A stretch of DNA of 16,453 bases, taken from NCBI GenBank assembly GCA_913031515.1, contig CAJWET010000018.1:1-16453 (forward strand). Direction: 5' to 3'. The notes under the pieces were generated by a model. It ran no database searches and was not told the origin of the DNA. It saw only the letters and a program-made list of their open reading frames with translations. The DNA is from an uncultured Acidimicrobiaceae bacterium (lineage in GTDB: Bacteria; Actinomycetota; Acidimicrobiia; Acidimicrobiales; UBA8592). Positions within the stretch are counted from its first letter, which is position 1, and each line of letters begins with the position of its first letter. Shown one piece after another: positions 1-6,730 of the stretch. The position numbers were made by a program, and so were the translations under genes.

Positions 1-201
1 TACAGGAAGACCTGAGATAGTCTGTTCTTCATTAGAAGAAATAACCTGCGATGCACCCATGCGTGAGATAAGTTTGCGGCGTTCAGATATGGGGAGTCTC
101 TGATCAAGAGGAAGAACAGCGTTACCTTCATCCCAGATTCGCTGTAGATGAGAAACGAAAGATTCCCCACCCATTAGGTCAAGAGCAACAAGTTTCGACA
201 T
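1..201 (-). CDS. AMP-forming acyl-CoA ligase, N-terminal fragment
   Basis: The frame is open from an ATG at 199-201 through the left edge, giving the first 67 residues of a protein that continues outside the window. The stretch WDEGNAVLPLDQRLP (residues 23-37) resembles the N-terminus of actinobacterial AMP-binding enzymes of the o-succinylbenzoate/acyl-CoA ligase type, where a short region around GxAVLPLxxRLP precedes the catalytic domain. The diagnostic ATP/AMP motifs would lie outside, so the exact substrate (menaquinone precursor or fatty/aromatic acid) cannot be told. The start has only a weak purine stretch (GTGGTAGG) directly upstream. It is divergent from the LOG-family gene, with 96 bases between. 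Family assignment is by resemblance of a short segment and is tentative. Confidence 0.55.
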   Translation of the reverse strand, partial: MSKLVALDLMGGESFVSHLQRIWDEGNAVLPLDQRLPISERRKLISRMGASQVISSNEEQTISGLPV

Positions 202-284
202 CCTACCACTTTGCCAGATTGCAGACTGCTAGGTGTATTCTCAGCCAAATCGATCATATGAACCATAAGGGATAGAAAGTCAAG

Positions 285-290
285 TAAGTT
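285..290 (+). promoter_or_regulatory. candidate -10 element of a leaderless start
   Basis: TAAGTT matches the actinobacterial TANNNT -10 pattern and ends 7 bases before the ATG at 298. No Shine-Dalgarno sequence is visible before that start, so a transcript beginning at or near the AUG is plausible. No convincing -35 box was seen. A six-base pattern with two fixed ends occurs often by chance. Confidence 0.35.
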
Positions 291-297
291 CTCAGCA

Positions 298-867
298 ATG
301 CCCCAACACAATGTCTGCGTCTTCTGCGGTTCAAGCTTAGGGAGCGATCACTCGTTTTCTCTTTTGGCAACGACCTTGGGCGAAATACTTGCTCGATCAG
401 ATCTCGGGCTGGTTTATGGCGGGGCATCCATTGGTCTTATGGGTCAGGTGGCCGACGCGGTTTTGGAGAATGGAGGACAAGTTGTCGGCGTAATTCCGGA
501 GGGGCTTCGAAGTAAAGAACTGAACCATAAAGGGCTAACTGAACTTCTCATCACCCAAGACATGCATGAACGAAAACGGATCATGTACGAACGCTCCGAT
601 GGATTTATTGCCCTTCCTGGTGGAGTAGGGACCTTAGAAGAGATTTTTGAAGCAGCCACATGGACAAAACTAGGCTTCCACAAAGAACCTAAGGACAAAC
701 CGGTCGTTCTAGTTGGGAATAGCGACTTCTGGTCTCCACTGACCGACTTCTTAGACATGCTCGTCATAGCAGGATTTGTAAAAGATCGTGACAGAGAAAT
801 CATTCGTCACGAACAAGACCCAGAGAAAGCTGTAGAACGGCTTCGTAAACATTTTTCGACTTCGTAG
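298..867 (+). CDS. LOG-family protein (TIGR00730), cytokinin riboside 5'-monophosphate phosphoribohydrolase-like
   Basis: A 189-residue Rossmann-type protein of the lysine-decarboxylase-like/LOG family. Visible family marks are VFCGSS near the N-terminus (residues 8-13), GGASIGLMG (41-49), MHERKR (89-94) and the nucleotide-binding PGGVGTLEE (107-115), in the usual order and spacing; the length is normal for the family. Characterised members hydrolyse the N-glycosidic bond of (cytokinin) nucleoside 5'-monophosphates, releasing ribose 5-phosphate and the base, in the cytoplasm as dimers. In bacteria the physiological substrate is often unknown, so older 'lysine decarboxylase' names should be ignored. 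The ATG has no Shine-Dalgarno sequence but a TANNNT box 7 bases upstream. The globin gene follows 54 bases downstream on the same strand and may be cotranscribed, although it has its own candidate promoter. Confidence 0.9.
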   Translation: MPQHNVCVFCGSSLGSDHSFSLLATTLGEILARSDLGLVYGGASIGLMGQVADAVLENGGQVVGVIPEGLRSKELNHKGLTELLITQDMHERKRIMYERSDGFIALPGGVGTLEEIFEAATWTKLGFHKEPKDKPVVLVGNSDFWSPLTDFLDMLVIAGFVKDRDREIIRHEQDPEKAVERLRKHFSTS

Positions 868-909
868 ACCCTTTCATGGAATCATCCGACGAAACCGATG
901 TAGGGCTTC

Positions 910-915
910 TAAACT
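910..915 (+). promoter_or_regulatory. candidate -10 element of a leaderless start
   Basis: TAAACT fits TANNNT and lies at -12 to -7 relative to the globin ATG at 922, the spacing expected when transcription begins at the start codon. An in-frame TAA occupies 910-912, so 922 is the first possible ATG in this frame. No ribosome binding site is present. Confidence 0.35.
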
Positions 916-921
916 TTCCAT

Positions 922-1317
922 ATGAACATCAAATGGGTCGGGGCGAAAAAAACCATTTATGACGCTGTTGGAGGGCGAGAGTGGTTTGAGGAGCTCGTTG
1001 ACCATTTCTACGAAAATGTCGAAATAAATCAACGAATTCGCCACTTGTACCCCGATGATTTGACCTTACCGAAGAAGAACACTTCGGATTTCTTAATCCA
1101 GTACTGGGGTGGGCCATCTGACTACTCGGAGAGACGAGGCCATCCCCGACTACGGATGCGTCATGCACCTTTTCAGATTGGATTTGAAGAACGAGATGCA
1201 TGGATGGATCATATGCGGAATGCTCTCGAAGCTATGAATCCTACGATCGAGATTAAAGAAGCGATGCTGGAGTATTTCGAGATGGCTTCTACTCACATGA
1301 TAAATGTTGAAATATGA
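922..1317 (+). CDS. glbO: group II truncated haemoglobin (GlbO type)
   Basis: A 131-residue truncated haemoglobin closely resembling mycobacterial GlbO. The signature YWGGPSDYSERRGHPRLRMR runs through residues 61-80, with the proximal haem ligand His81 just after it. By alignment from memory with Mycobacterium tuberculosis GlbO, Tyr30 is B10, Tyr43 is CD1 and Trp94 is G8, the three residues that stabilise bound oxygen in this group, so all haem-pocket residues are retained. Such proteins bind O2 with high affinity and are linked to oxygen/NO handling or to supplying oxidative enzymes; the precise job is uncertain. The N-terminus is about six residues longer than GlbO. There is no Shine-Dalgarno sequence, and the start may be leaderless. 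Its TGA overlaps the ATG of a 23-codon frame leading into the amidohydrolase, which suggests an operon. Confidence 0.93.
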   Translation: MNIKWVGAKKTIYDAVGGREWFEELVDHFYENVEINQRIRHLYPDDLTLPKKNTSDFLIQYWGGPSDYSERRGHPRLRMRHAPFQIGFEERDAWMDHMRNALEAMNPTIEIKEAMLEYFEMASTHMINVEI

Positions 1318-1385
1318 ACATTGGACATGGGGAAGAACCCGATGCTCTCATAGTTGATAGGCTGAAAAGTGTTCGTGGAGGATAG
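1314..1385 (+). CDS. 23-codon micro-ORF bridging globin and amidohydrolase
   Basis: An ATG at 1314-1316 overlaps the globin stop (ATGA), and the frame runs 23 codons to TAG at 1383-1385. The next base begins the amidohydrolase ATG (TAGATG). The last two glycine codons contain the GGAGGA ribosome binding site of the next gene. The peptide begins MNIGHGEEPD, is hydrophilic and has no recognisable domain. Its likely role, if translated, is to carry ribosomes from globin to amidohydrolase (translational coupling), not to make a functional peptide. A chance frame of this length is common; the exact abutment at both ends is what makes it notable. Confidence 0.3.
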   Translation: MNIGHGEEPDALIVDRLKSVRGG

Positions 1386-2573
1386 ATGGAAGCACTCGGA
1401 TACACCCCCTTTGATTGTGACAATCACTACTATGAAGCTCCAGATGCATTTATTCGTCATGTCCCAGAAGCATGGAAGAAACGGTGTGTTCAGTGGTGTG
1501 AGATTGACGGCAGGAAACATCATCTTGTCGGCGGAGAAATCAGCCATGCCGTTTCTAATCCAACATGGGACCCAATAGCGAAACCTGGCGCACTCCACGA
1601 CTATTTTCGAGGGAACCCGACAGGGAGATCTCCTCTTGAAATGTTAAAAGACCGTGAACCCCTTCCTGGGGAATACATGAATCGAGACCTTCGAGTCCAG
1701 AAGATAAAAGAACAAGGCCTACAAGGCGTATGGCTTTTCCCAACGCTAGGAGTCTTATATGAAGAGCTTCTTAAAGACGATATTCCTGCGGTAAAAGTGC
1801 TTTTTCGAGCTTTCAATCGTTGGCTAGAAGAAGACTGGGGATGTAACTATGAGGACACGATTTTTGCTGCCCCCTATATATCTCTATGTGATGTGGACTT
1901 CGCTATTGAAGAACTTCAATGGGCGCTTGATAACGGGGTGAGGGTTGTTTGCATGCGACCTGCAGCCGTCTGGACTGAGGACGGCCCTAAATCACCGGGA
2001 AATAAAATGTTCGACCCTTTTTGGGCTCAGCTAAATGAAGCAGGAATAACGCTTGTGATCCACGCGGGAGATAGTGGGTATTCGAGTCAGGGATATGCGG
2101 AAGATGGATTTGCTTCCAGTTTCGGAGGGTCTCAGTCTTACACGCCATCTATAAAAGCCTTTAATATCGAACGAGCTGCCCTCGACTGGCTTATGACGAT
2201 GTCATTGGAAAGAATGTATGACCGATTTCCGAATTTGCGAATTGCATCTGTTGAAAACGGTTCGAGTTTTCTTCCAGATCTTTTTCGAAAACTCCCGCAG
2301 CAAAAAAATAAGTTAATGGGGTGGTTCAAGGAGGACCCCTTAGAGCAATTTAAGGAACATGTATGGATTAATCCATTTTGGGAAGATGACCCGCATGAAG
2401 TTGCAGAGTACATGGGAAGTGATCGAGTGATCTTTGGATCAGACTGGCCTCACATTGAAGGAATGCCAACCCCACTGGATTATGTTGATGATTTAAGTGC
2501 GTTTAGTGTGCATGATCGCAAACTGATCCTTCTCGATAATGTGCTCGAATTGAATCAGCCCGCTCCAATATAA
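1386..2573 (+). CDS. amidohydrolase family 2 metal-dependent hydrolase/decarboxylase
   Basis: A 395-residue TIM-barrel protein of the amidohydrolase-2 family, whose members hydrolyse or decarboxylate small, often aromatic, carboxylic compounds. Expected metal and catalytic positions are visible: a strand-1 motif DCDNHYYE (residues 10-17, reduced from the classic HxH form), VIHAGDSG with His226, Glu290 in ASVENG, and Asp353 in IFGSDWPH followed by EG. The length is typical. The start is preceded by GGAGGA at 1377-1382, a strong but close ribosome binding site (3 bases to the ATG). It sits immediately after the micro-ORF stop and probably in one operon with the truncated haemoglobin, which may suggest oxygen-linked catabolism of its substrate; that link is inference. 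The substrate cannot be read from the sequence. It is convergent with the SDR gene, with 7 bases between stops. Confidence 0.85.
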   Translation: MEALGYTPFDCDNHYYEAPDAFIRHVPEAWKKRCVQWCEIDGRKHHLVGGEISHAVSNPTWDPIAKPGALHDYFRGNPTGRSPLEMLKDREPLPGEYMNRDLRVQKIKEQGLQGVWLFPTLGVLYEELLKDDIPAVKVLFRAFNRWLEEDWGCNYEDTIFAAPYISLCDVDFAIEELQWALDNGVRVVCMRPAAVWTEDGPKSPGNKMFDPFWAQLNEAGITLVIHAGDSGYSSQGYAEDGFASSFGGSQSYTPSIKAFNIERAALDWLMTMSLERMYDRFPNLRIASVENGSSFLPDLFRKLPQQKNKLMGWFKEDPLEQFKEHVWINPFWEDDPHEVAEYMGSDRVIFGSDWPHIEGMPTPLDYVDDLSAFSVHDRKLILLDNVLELNQPAPI

Positions 2574-2580
2574 ATTTCTT

Positions 2581-3336
2581 TCAACCACCACTTACTGTAA
2601 TACCTTCTCCGGTTATCCACGAAGCTGCATCTGAAGCGAGGTACAGAACTGCAGAAGCGATGTCCTGAGGCGTTCCGAGACGTTGTAGGGGGATTCCTGT
2701 CTTCTTCGCATAGTCAGGTAGGTCATCTGGGGTGAGCTTCATAACTTCAAAGAAGATCTCAGTTGGTACAGCTCCCGGGCTAACTGAGTTCACACGAATA
2801 TTCGGGGCGAGTTCATATGCTAATGATGCGGTTAGGACATTCACTCCTGCTTTAGAAGCAGCGTAATGGGAGTTGTTTGGGACGGCGCCGGAAGATGAAC
2901 GGGAGGAGATGTTAATGATCGCTCCAGTAGTCATGTTTCTTGCAGCTGTTTGGCAGCCGATGAAAGTTGAAGTGAGTGTTAGCGCTAACGTCTGGTCCCA
3001 GTCTTCCCGTGGGAGGTCCTTTAAGGGGCTACGGCCGGTACTCGCACCTACGTTGTTGACCCAAATATCGATCTTGCCGAATGACTCAATAGTCTTTTGG
3101 GCGAGTTCTTCCACCTGGGCGTCTATGGTCATGTCACAGGGGTGACAAATAGAAATCCCCCCACTTTCGATGATTTGGTTTCGTACGCGTTCAATGTCGG
3201 TTATGGTCCGTGCGGATACAACGACACTCGCCCCAGCTTCAGCAAGAGCTGTCGCGATGCCCTCACCAATTCCTTTCCCGCTTCCAGTAACCACGGCGGT
3301 CTTGCCGGTTAAATCAAACAAGTCGAGCGTATTCAT
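2581..3336 (-). CDS. short-chain dehydrogenase/reductase (SDR), classical type
   Basis: A 251-residue classical SDR. The cofactor loop TGSGKGIG is at residues 17-24, the catalytic Ser at 144/145 (NISS), Tyr158 and Lys162 form the YxxxK motif, and the PG element follows at 187-188. The usual NNAG motif is NNVG (94-97), a conservative change. Such enzymes oxidise or reduce alcohols and ketones with NAD(P)(H); the substrate is not predictable, and similarity to FabG-like and glucose-dehydrogenase-like SDRs is generic. A ribosome binding site GGGAGG (3342-3347) lies 5 bases before the ATG. It is the second gene of a minus-strand pair with the VOC protein, 57 bases downstream of that stop, so the two probably act on related carbonyl compounds (inference). 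Confidence 0.9.
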   Translation of the reverse strand: MNTLDLFDLTGKTAVVTGSGKGIGEGIATALAEAGASVVVSARTITDIERVRNQIIESGGISICHPCDMTIDAQVEELAQKTIESFGKIDIWVNNVGASTGRSPLKDLPREDWDQTLALTLTSTFIGCQTAARNMTTGAIINISSRSSSGAVPNNSHYAASKAGVNVLTASLAYELAPNIRVNSVSPGAVPTEIFFEVMKLTPDDLPDYAKKTGIPLQRLGTPQDIASAVLYLASDAASWITGEGITVSGG

Positions 3337-3393
3337 AAGAACCTCCCATAGTTACTCTATTTCCTACCATACTTTGCGAAATTTATGAGAATG

Positions 3394-4131
3394 CTAGACG
3401 GTATCGACGTGAGGGCTCATCACGGCCAGCGAACTGTGGATGCCGAGATCCCGAGTTTTGATCGTTGTGATCTGTCTTCCAGATTGGACAGCCGGTTTTA
3501 ACGGAGTGCACGTATCGCCCAAAAAAGTAACTGTTTCTTCAATGCTCTCTGAAATAAAAGCTAAACCCCAAAATGAAGCAGGGCCCTCCCCTTCAGGTGT
3601 TTCAGGGCCAACCAACTCAAGGATGACATCTCCTAGCCAAAAAAACGTTTGGCGCATCTCAGAACCTGAATTCCCGAAAATTCTAACCCGCCTAGCCTGT
3701 AACCCGTCTTTTTCCAGCGCTGCCGTAGTACGGTCACAATCAGGGGTAGTTACGACAAGATGGTCGATCCGAGTAATGCCATTAGGGTGGATGGAAGGAA
3801 TCAGAGCATCTTCATCGGGGGAGATATTAATTTTACTCTCGCCAAATTCAAGAGAATCGATTTGCCCGCTGACCTCATTGGTTGATGCAAGCCAAATCCC
3901 CTTTTGTTCGGACTCATGATCGAAAAGAAATCTTACGCTGCCGATTCGACAGATTGATTCGCCATTCGACAATTCCATCAGATTGAAACCTATCGAAGAC
4001 CAACCCTCTGCTTCTCCGCCGATGGTTAATTGGAGGAGTTGAAATTCGTCATTTTTCACAAAAGAAACTCTACATCGGTTTTTTCCATCTTTCCCAGTTT
4101 CGATTGCCCTCAGGTTTCTTTCTATTCCCAA
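3394..4131 (-). CDS. VOC/glyoxalase-like domain protein with degenerate N-terminal module
   Basis: The frame encodes up to 245 residues. The C-terminal half is a vicinal-oxygen-chelate module: IDHLVVTTPDCDRT (122-135, His124 as possible metal ligand), QTFFWLGDVILELVGP (161-176, Glu172), then GLAFIS and the closing strand LGIHSSLAVMSPH. The N-terminal half (about 20-95) is beta-rich, with RIGSVRFLF and GIWLAS, and looks like a diverged, ligand-less repeat. Only two candidate metal ligands are evident, so catalysis is doubtful. Function is unknown; VOC proteins include lyases, dioxygenases and resistance proteins. The frame opens after a TAA at 4141-4143, and the only early start is TTG at 4129-4131; a GTG at codon 25 is the alternative. 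Neither has a Shine-Dalgarno sequence. It lies upstream of the SDR on the same strand and divergent from the antiporter gene. Confidence 0.7.
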   Translation of the reverse strand: MGIERNLRAIETGKDGKNRCRVSFVKNDEFQLLQLTIGGEAEGWSSIGFNLMELSNGESICRIGSVRFLFDHESEQKGIWLASTNEVSGQIDSLEFGESKINISPDEDALIPSIHPNGITRIDHLVVTTPDCDRTTAALEKDGLQARRVRIFGNSGSEMRQTFFWLGDVILELVGPETPEGEGPASFWGLAFISESIEETVTFLGDTCTPLKPAVQSGRQITTIKTRDLGIHSSLAVMSPHVDTV

Positions 4132-4183
4132 TGGATGCGTTTAGGACTTTCCAGATAAGGACGCTGGGTGCCACACTTTGAGA

Positions 4184-5812
4184 ATGCCTCGAGAAAGCCA
4201 ATCTCGGCCTACGCTTATTCTGTTCACTGCTGTTGCGTCGGCGGTCCTTGTGGTAGCGAATATTTCATCTCTTAATGTTGCGCTTCCAGAACTTTCAAGA
4301 GAACTAGGGGCAAGCCAGTCAGATGTGCAATGGATGATTGATATTTACGCTTTTTTCCTGGCTACCCTTCTGCTTCCAGCTGGAGCGCTTGGAGATAAGT
4401 ATGGGCGCCGCCGCTTACTTCTTACGGGTATCTTCATACTCGGAGCAGCAAACGCAGCGACCCTTATCACCAACGATGTTTCATTTGTTATCACGTTTAG
4501 AGCTATTAGTGGGGTAGGAGCAGCGTGCATCTTCCCAGCAACACTTTCGACCATCACTACTACACTTCCAGAAGATAAAAGAGTCCGTGGTGTTGCAATC
4601 TGGACTGCTTCGGTTTTTTTCGGCGGACTCTCTGGGGTGCTCATATCCGGAGCGCTTATGGAGAACTTCTGGTGGGGGTCGGTCTTTTTTGCGATGGCAA
4701 TCCTGGCAACGGTGATTTTTGTCTTTTGCTGGAAGTATCTTCCTGATTCTTCGAACCCAAAAGAAGCGAATATCGATCCGCTTGGAGCAATTTTGTCCTT
4801 CGTAGCCGTCGGAGGCATTGTGTTTGGTGTTATGGAAGGGCCTACGAAAGGGTGGTCATCGTCATTTATCATCACTAGTTTCTTTGTCGGAGTGATTGCT
4901 CTAATAGTGTTTGTTGCTTGGGAACGACATACTCCAAGACCGTTACTTGACGTCAGGATGTTTTCAGATCGAGGAGTTCGGTCAGGATCTTTCTCTCTCT
5001 TGGTTCAGTTCACCGTAGCATTCGGCTTTTTCTTTCTAACCGTCCCGTTGCTCGCATTTGTTTTCGGGTATGGGCCACTTGATATGGGACTGAGTCTCAT
5101 GCCAGCGGCGATTGGGCTTTTCCCAGCTTCAGCAATCGCCATCCCCTTAACTAGGAAAATTGGATTTCGCTCTGTTGGAACTCTAGGGCTTCTTCTACTC
5201 ACTGGTGCCTTCTACCTTGGAACCACGCTAGGAGTAGATAGCGATTACACACTCTTTGCTGTCGTCATGGTCATCTATGGCGCGGGGATAGGGTTTGCTT
5301 CCCCGCCAGCAACCGAGATTATCGTGGTAGCGCTTCCAATGGAAAAGCAAGGAGTCGCCTCCGCTCTTAACGATGTCCTGCGAGAACTTGGAGCTGTAGT
5401 AGGTATCGCCTTGTCAGGCTCTATCTTTAACGCTGGTTATCGAAAATCTATCTTAAGTATTGAAGGGTTCACTCAGGACGTCATGGATGGGGTCCGGGAA
5501 ACTCCAGCGGCTGCTGGGCTAATTGCACCATCATTAGGAGACGCAGGACCAATCCTTTTGGCTCAAGTTTCAGAAGCTGTCGTCGATGGCTGGACTAAAG
5601 GACTCTGGGCGGCATTTATTACTGCGGTAGTTGGTGTAATAGGATTCCTTATTTGGGCACCCGGTCGAACCAGTCATCAAGACTCGTTGAACCAAAAAAA
5701 TCTGAGAACAGGAACCCTGGATTATCGGGAAGTCACCAAAGTATTAAGAATTGAAGGTGGGCGTTCAAGAACAAGTATCACTGTTAAACATCAGATCTTT
5801 GAAAAGGACTAA
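4184..5812 (+). CDS. MFS drug/proton antiporter, DHA2 (EmrB/QacA) 14-TM family
   Basis: A protein of about 542 residues with alternating hydrophobic segments consistent with 14 membrane helices. Helix 1 is followed by LNVALPELSRELG (31-43) and WMIDIYAF (50-57), then MFS motif A GDKYGRRR (70-77) in the loop before helix 3. Later RAISGVGAA and the FFGGLSGVLISG region match DHA2 exporters. These proteins expel hydrophobic or cationic drugs and dyes, or endogenous metabolites, using the proton gradient at the inner membrane. A hydrophilic C-terminal tail of about 45 residues (after IWAPGRTS) is unusually long. A TTG two codons upstream (4178) is an alternative start; neither has a clear ribosome binding site. 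The stop overlaps the binding site of the following two-helix protein. The substrate is unknown. Confidence 0.88.
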   Translation: MPRESQSRPTLILFTAVASAVLVVANISSLNVALPELSRELGASQSDVQWMIDIYAFFLATLLLPAGALGDKYGRRRLLLTGIFILGAANAATLITNDVSFVITFRAISGVGAACIFPATLSTITTTLPEDKRVRGVAIWTASVFFGGLSGVLISGALMENFWWGSVFFAMAILATVIFVFCWKYLPDSSNPKEANIDPLGAILSFVAVGGIVFGVMEGPTKGWSSSFIITSFFVGVIALIVFVAWERHTPRPLLDVRMFSDRGVRSGSFSLLVQFTVAFGFFFLTVPLLAFVFGYGPLDMGLSLMPAAIGLFPASAIAIPLTRKIGFRSVGTLGLLLLTGAFYLGTTLGVDSDYTLFAVVMVIYGAGIGFASPPATEIIVVALPMEKQGVASALNDVLRELGAVVGIALSGSIFNAGYRKSILSIEGFTQDVMDGVRETPAAAGLIAPSLGDAGPILLAQVSEAVVDGWTKGLWAAFITAVVGVIGFLIWAPGRTSHQDSLNQKNLRTGTLDYREVTKVLRIEGGRSRTSITVKHQIFEKD

Positions 5813-5820
5813 GGATTAAA

Positions 5821-6030
5821 ATGGTTACCTCGCCGCATGAATCTCAAAGAATTGGGTGCCTAGTTCTCCCATTGTCAATTATCGCTGGATTTACCGTAGT
5901 TACTCTCTTCACTGCAGCTATCGGGTTTTCCGAATTTACCTCAACGATGGTTGGCTTAATGGGTGCTGCTGTCACCGCACTTATTGTTTGGAGAGCATTG
6001 CGAAAAATTCGGAGGGCAGGTAATGGATAG
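5821..6030 (+). CDS. small two-helix membrane protein coupled to the antiporter
   Basis: A 69-residue protein I do not recognise. It has two hydrophobic segments (about residues 12-33 and 41-59) separated by a short polar turn (GFSEFTS) and ends in a basic tail (RALRKIRRAGNG). The positive-inside rule would put both termini in the cytoplasm as a helical hairpin. The start is well supported: AAGGA at 5811-5815 lies 5 bases before the ATG and overlaps the antiporter stop TAA (5810-5812), so its translation is likely coupled to that of the MFS gene. An accessory or stabilising role for the transporter is inference from this coupling. A remnant of a larger membrane protein is the alternative. Confidence 0.65.
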   Translation: MVTSPHESQRIGCLVLPLSIIAGFTVVTLFTAAIGFSEFTSTMVGLMGAAVTALIVWRALRKIRRAGNG

Positions 6031-6048
6031 ACTAGATAAAGTACCCAC

Positions 6049-6066
6049 AAGTTGATCCAAGTACTT
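6049..6066 (+). promoter_or_regulatory. AAGTTG-N3-CAAGTACTT motif before thiN
   Basis: AAGTTG, three bases, then CAAGTACTT lie 13 bases before the thiamine pyrophosphokinase start. CAAGTACTTG (6058-6067) is a perfect 10-base palindrome, and CAAGT also occurs once more 10 bases earlier as a direct repeat. A near copy precedes mshC at 15627-15643. No known regulator or riboswitch was recognised. Confidence 0.3.
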
Positions 6067-6079
6067 GTAAAAGGAAACT

Positions 6080-6730
6080 ATGAAAGATGACCCGAAAGCG
6101 CCCGTAGTTATTCTTTGTGGAGGGCCTGCTCCTCATCCAAAGGCAATTGAATATATTCCAGATGGGGCTTTCCTAATGGCTGTTGATTCGGGTTTGGATC
6201 ATGCTCGCGATCTTGGATTAGAGCCTAATTTAGTTATTGGTGACCTCGACTCAATATCACCTACGGGTCTCAAGTGGGCAAAAGAACAAAATATTGCAAT
6301 TAAGGAATTCTCCAAAGACAAAGATAAGTCCGATCTTGAACTAGCGCTAGATGAAGCAAAGGGAATCTCAAAATCTATTTTTGTCATTGGATCAGATACG
6401 GGAAGATTCGATCATGCCTTCGGAGTTATTGCTGCTCTAGGTTCAGCAACTCCTTTCTTCAGGGAATGCCATGCGCTCATCGGAAGCTCATATCTCACTT
6501 TCATCTGTCAAAATGGAGAAATCTATTCTACTAATGGGACAACTGTCTCAGTCTTCACCCTCGGAGCAGCAGCCTCAGGAGTTGCCTTGCAGGGTTTCCG
6601 GTGGGAACTCGTAAACGCGTATTTACCCTCGGGATCCACGCTGGGACTAAGTAATGAACTCTTAGAGGAGGTAGGGACTATTTCTGTAGACGATGGTGTG
6701 TTAGTTGTTGTCCAACCCAATTCTATTTAA
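6080..6730 (+). CDS. thiN: thiamine pyrophosphokinase
   Basis: A 216-residue enzyme transferring pyrophosphate from ATP to thiamine to give thiamine diphosphate in the cytoplasm. Family motifs in order: a DSG/D segment (36-38), GDLDS (54-58), DKDKSDLELAL (80-90), the GRFDH catalytic motif (108-112), and the thiamine-pocket STLGLSNE near the C-terminus (186-193). Metal-binding aspartates of the DLDS and DKDxTD-type motifs are present (the threonine of the latter is Ser84). AAGGA at 6071-6075 precedes the ATG by 4 bases. No TPP riboswitch is visible upstream; the space is too short. The protein is convergent with the ABC ATPase gene: the two stop codons overlap within TTTAA at 6726-6730. Confidence 0.93.
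   Translation: MKDDPKAPVVILCGGPAPHPKAIEYIPDGAFLMAVDSGLDHARDLGLEPNLVIGDLDSISPTGLKWAKEQNIAIKEFSKDKDKSDLELALDEAKGISKSIFVIGSDTGRFDHAFGVIAALGSATPFFRECHALIGSSYLTFICQNGEIYSTNGTTVSVFTLGAAASGVALQGFRWELVNAYLPSGSTLGLSNELLEEVGTISVDDGVLVVVQPNSI

Noticed and set aside
444..803. A 119-codon frame on the minus strand inside the LOG gene
   Set aside because: It is a low-complexity, serine-rich shadow of a well-supported gene, with no motif or start signal.
876..962. A 28-codon ATG frame overlapping the globin start, which could add an N-terminal extension if shifted at the A7 run near 946
   Set aside because: The shift needed is +1, not the -1 slip usual at A7; there is no binding site, and the globin already has a plausible start with a complete domain.
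2978..2989. Perfect 12-base palindrome GTTAGCGCTAAC
   Set aside because: It lies inside the SDR coding region, in codons for a conserved helix, and appears only once; no regulatory reading is supported.
4131..4181. A 16-residue frame ending near the antiporter start, a possible leader peptide
   Set aside because: No binding site, no codon run typical of attenuators and no hairpin or terminator follows.
4345..4875. A 176-codon frame on the minus strand inside the antiporter
   Set aside because: Antisense shadow of membrane-helix codons with skewed composition; the plus-strand frame has all family motifs.
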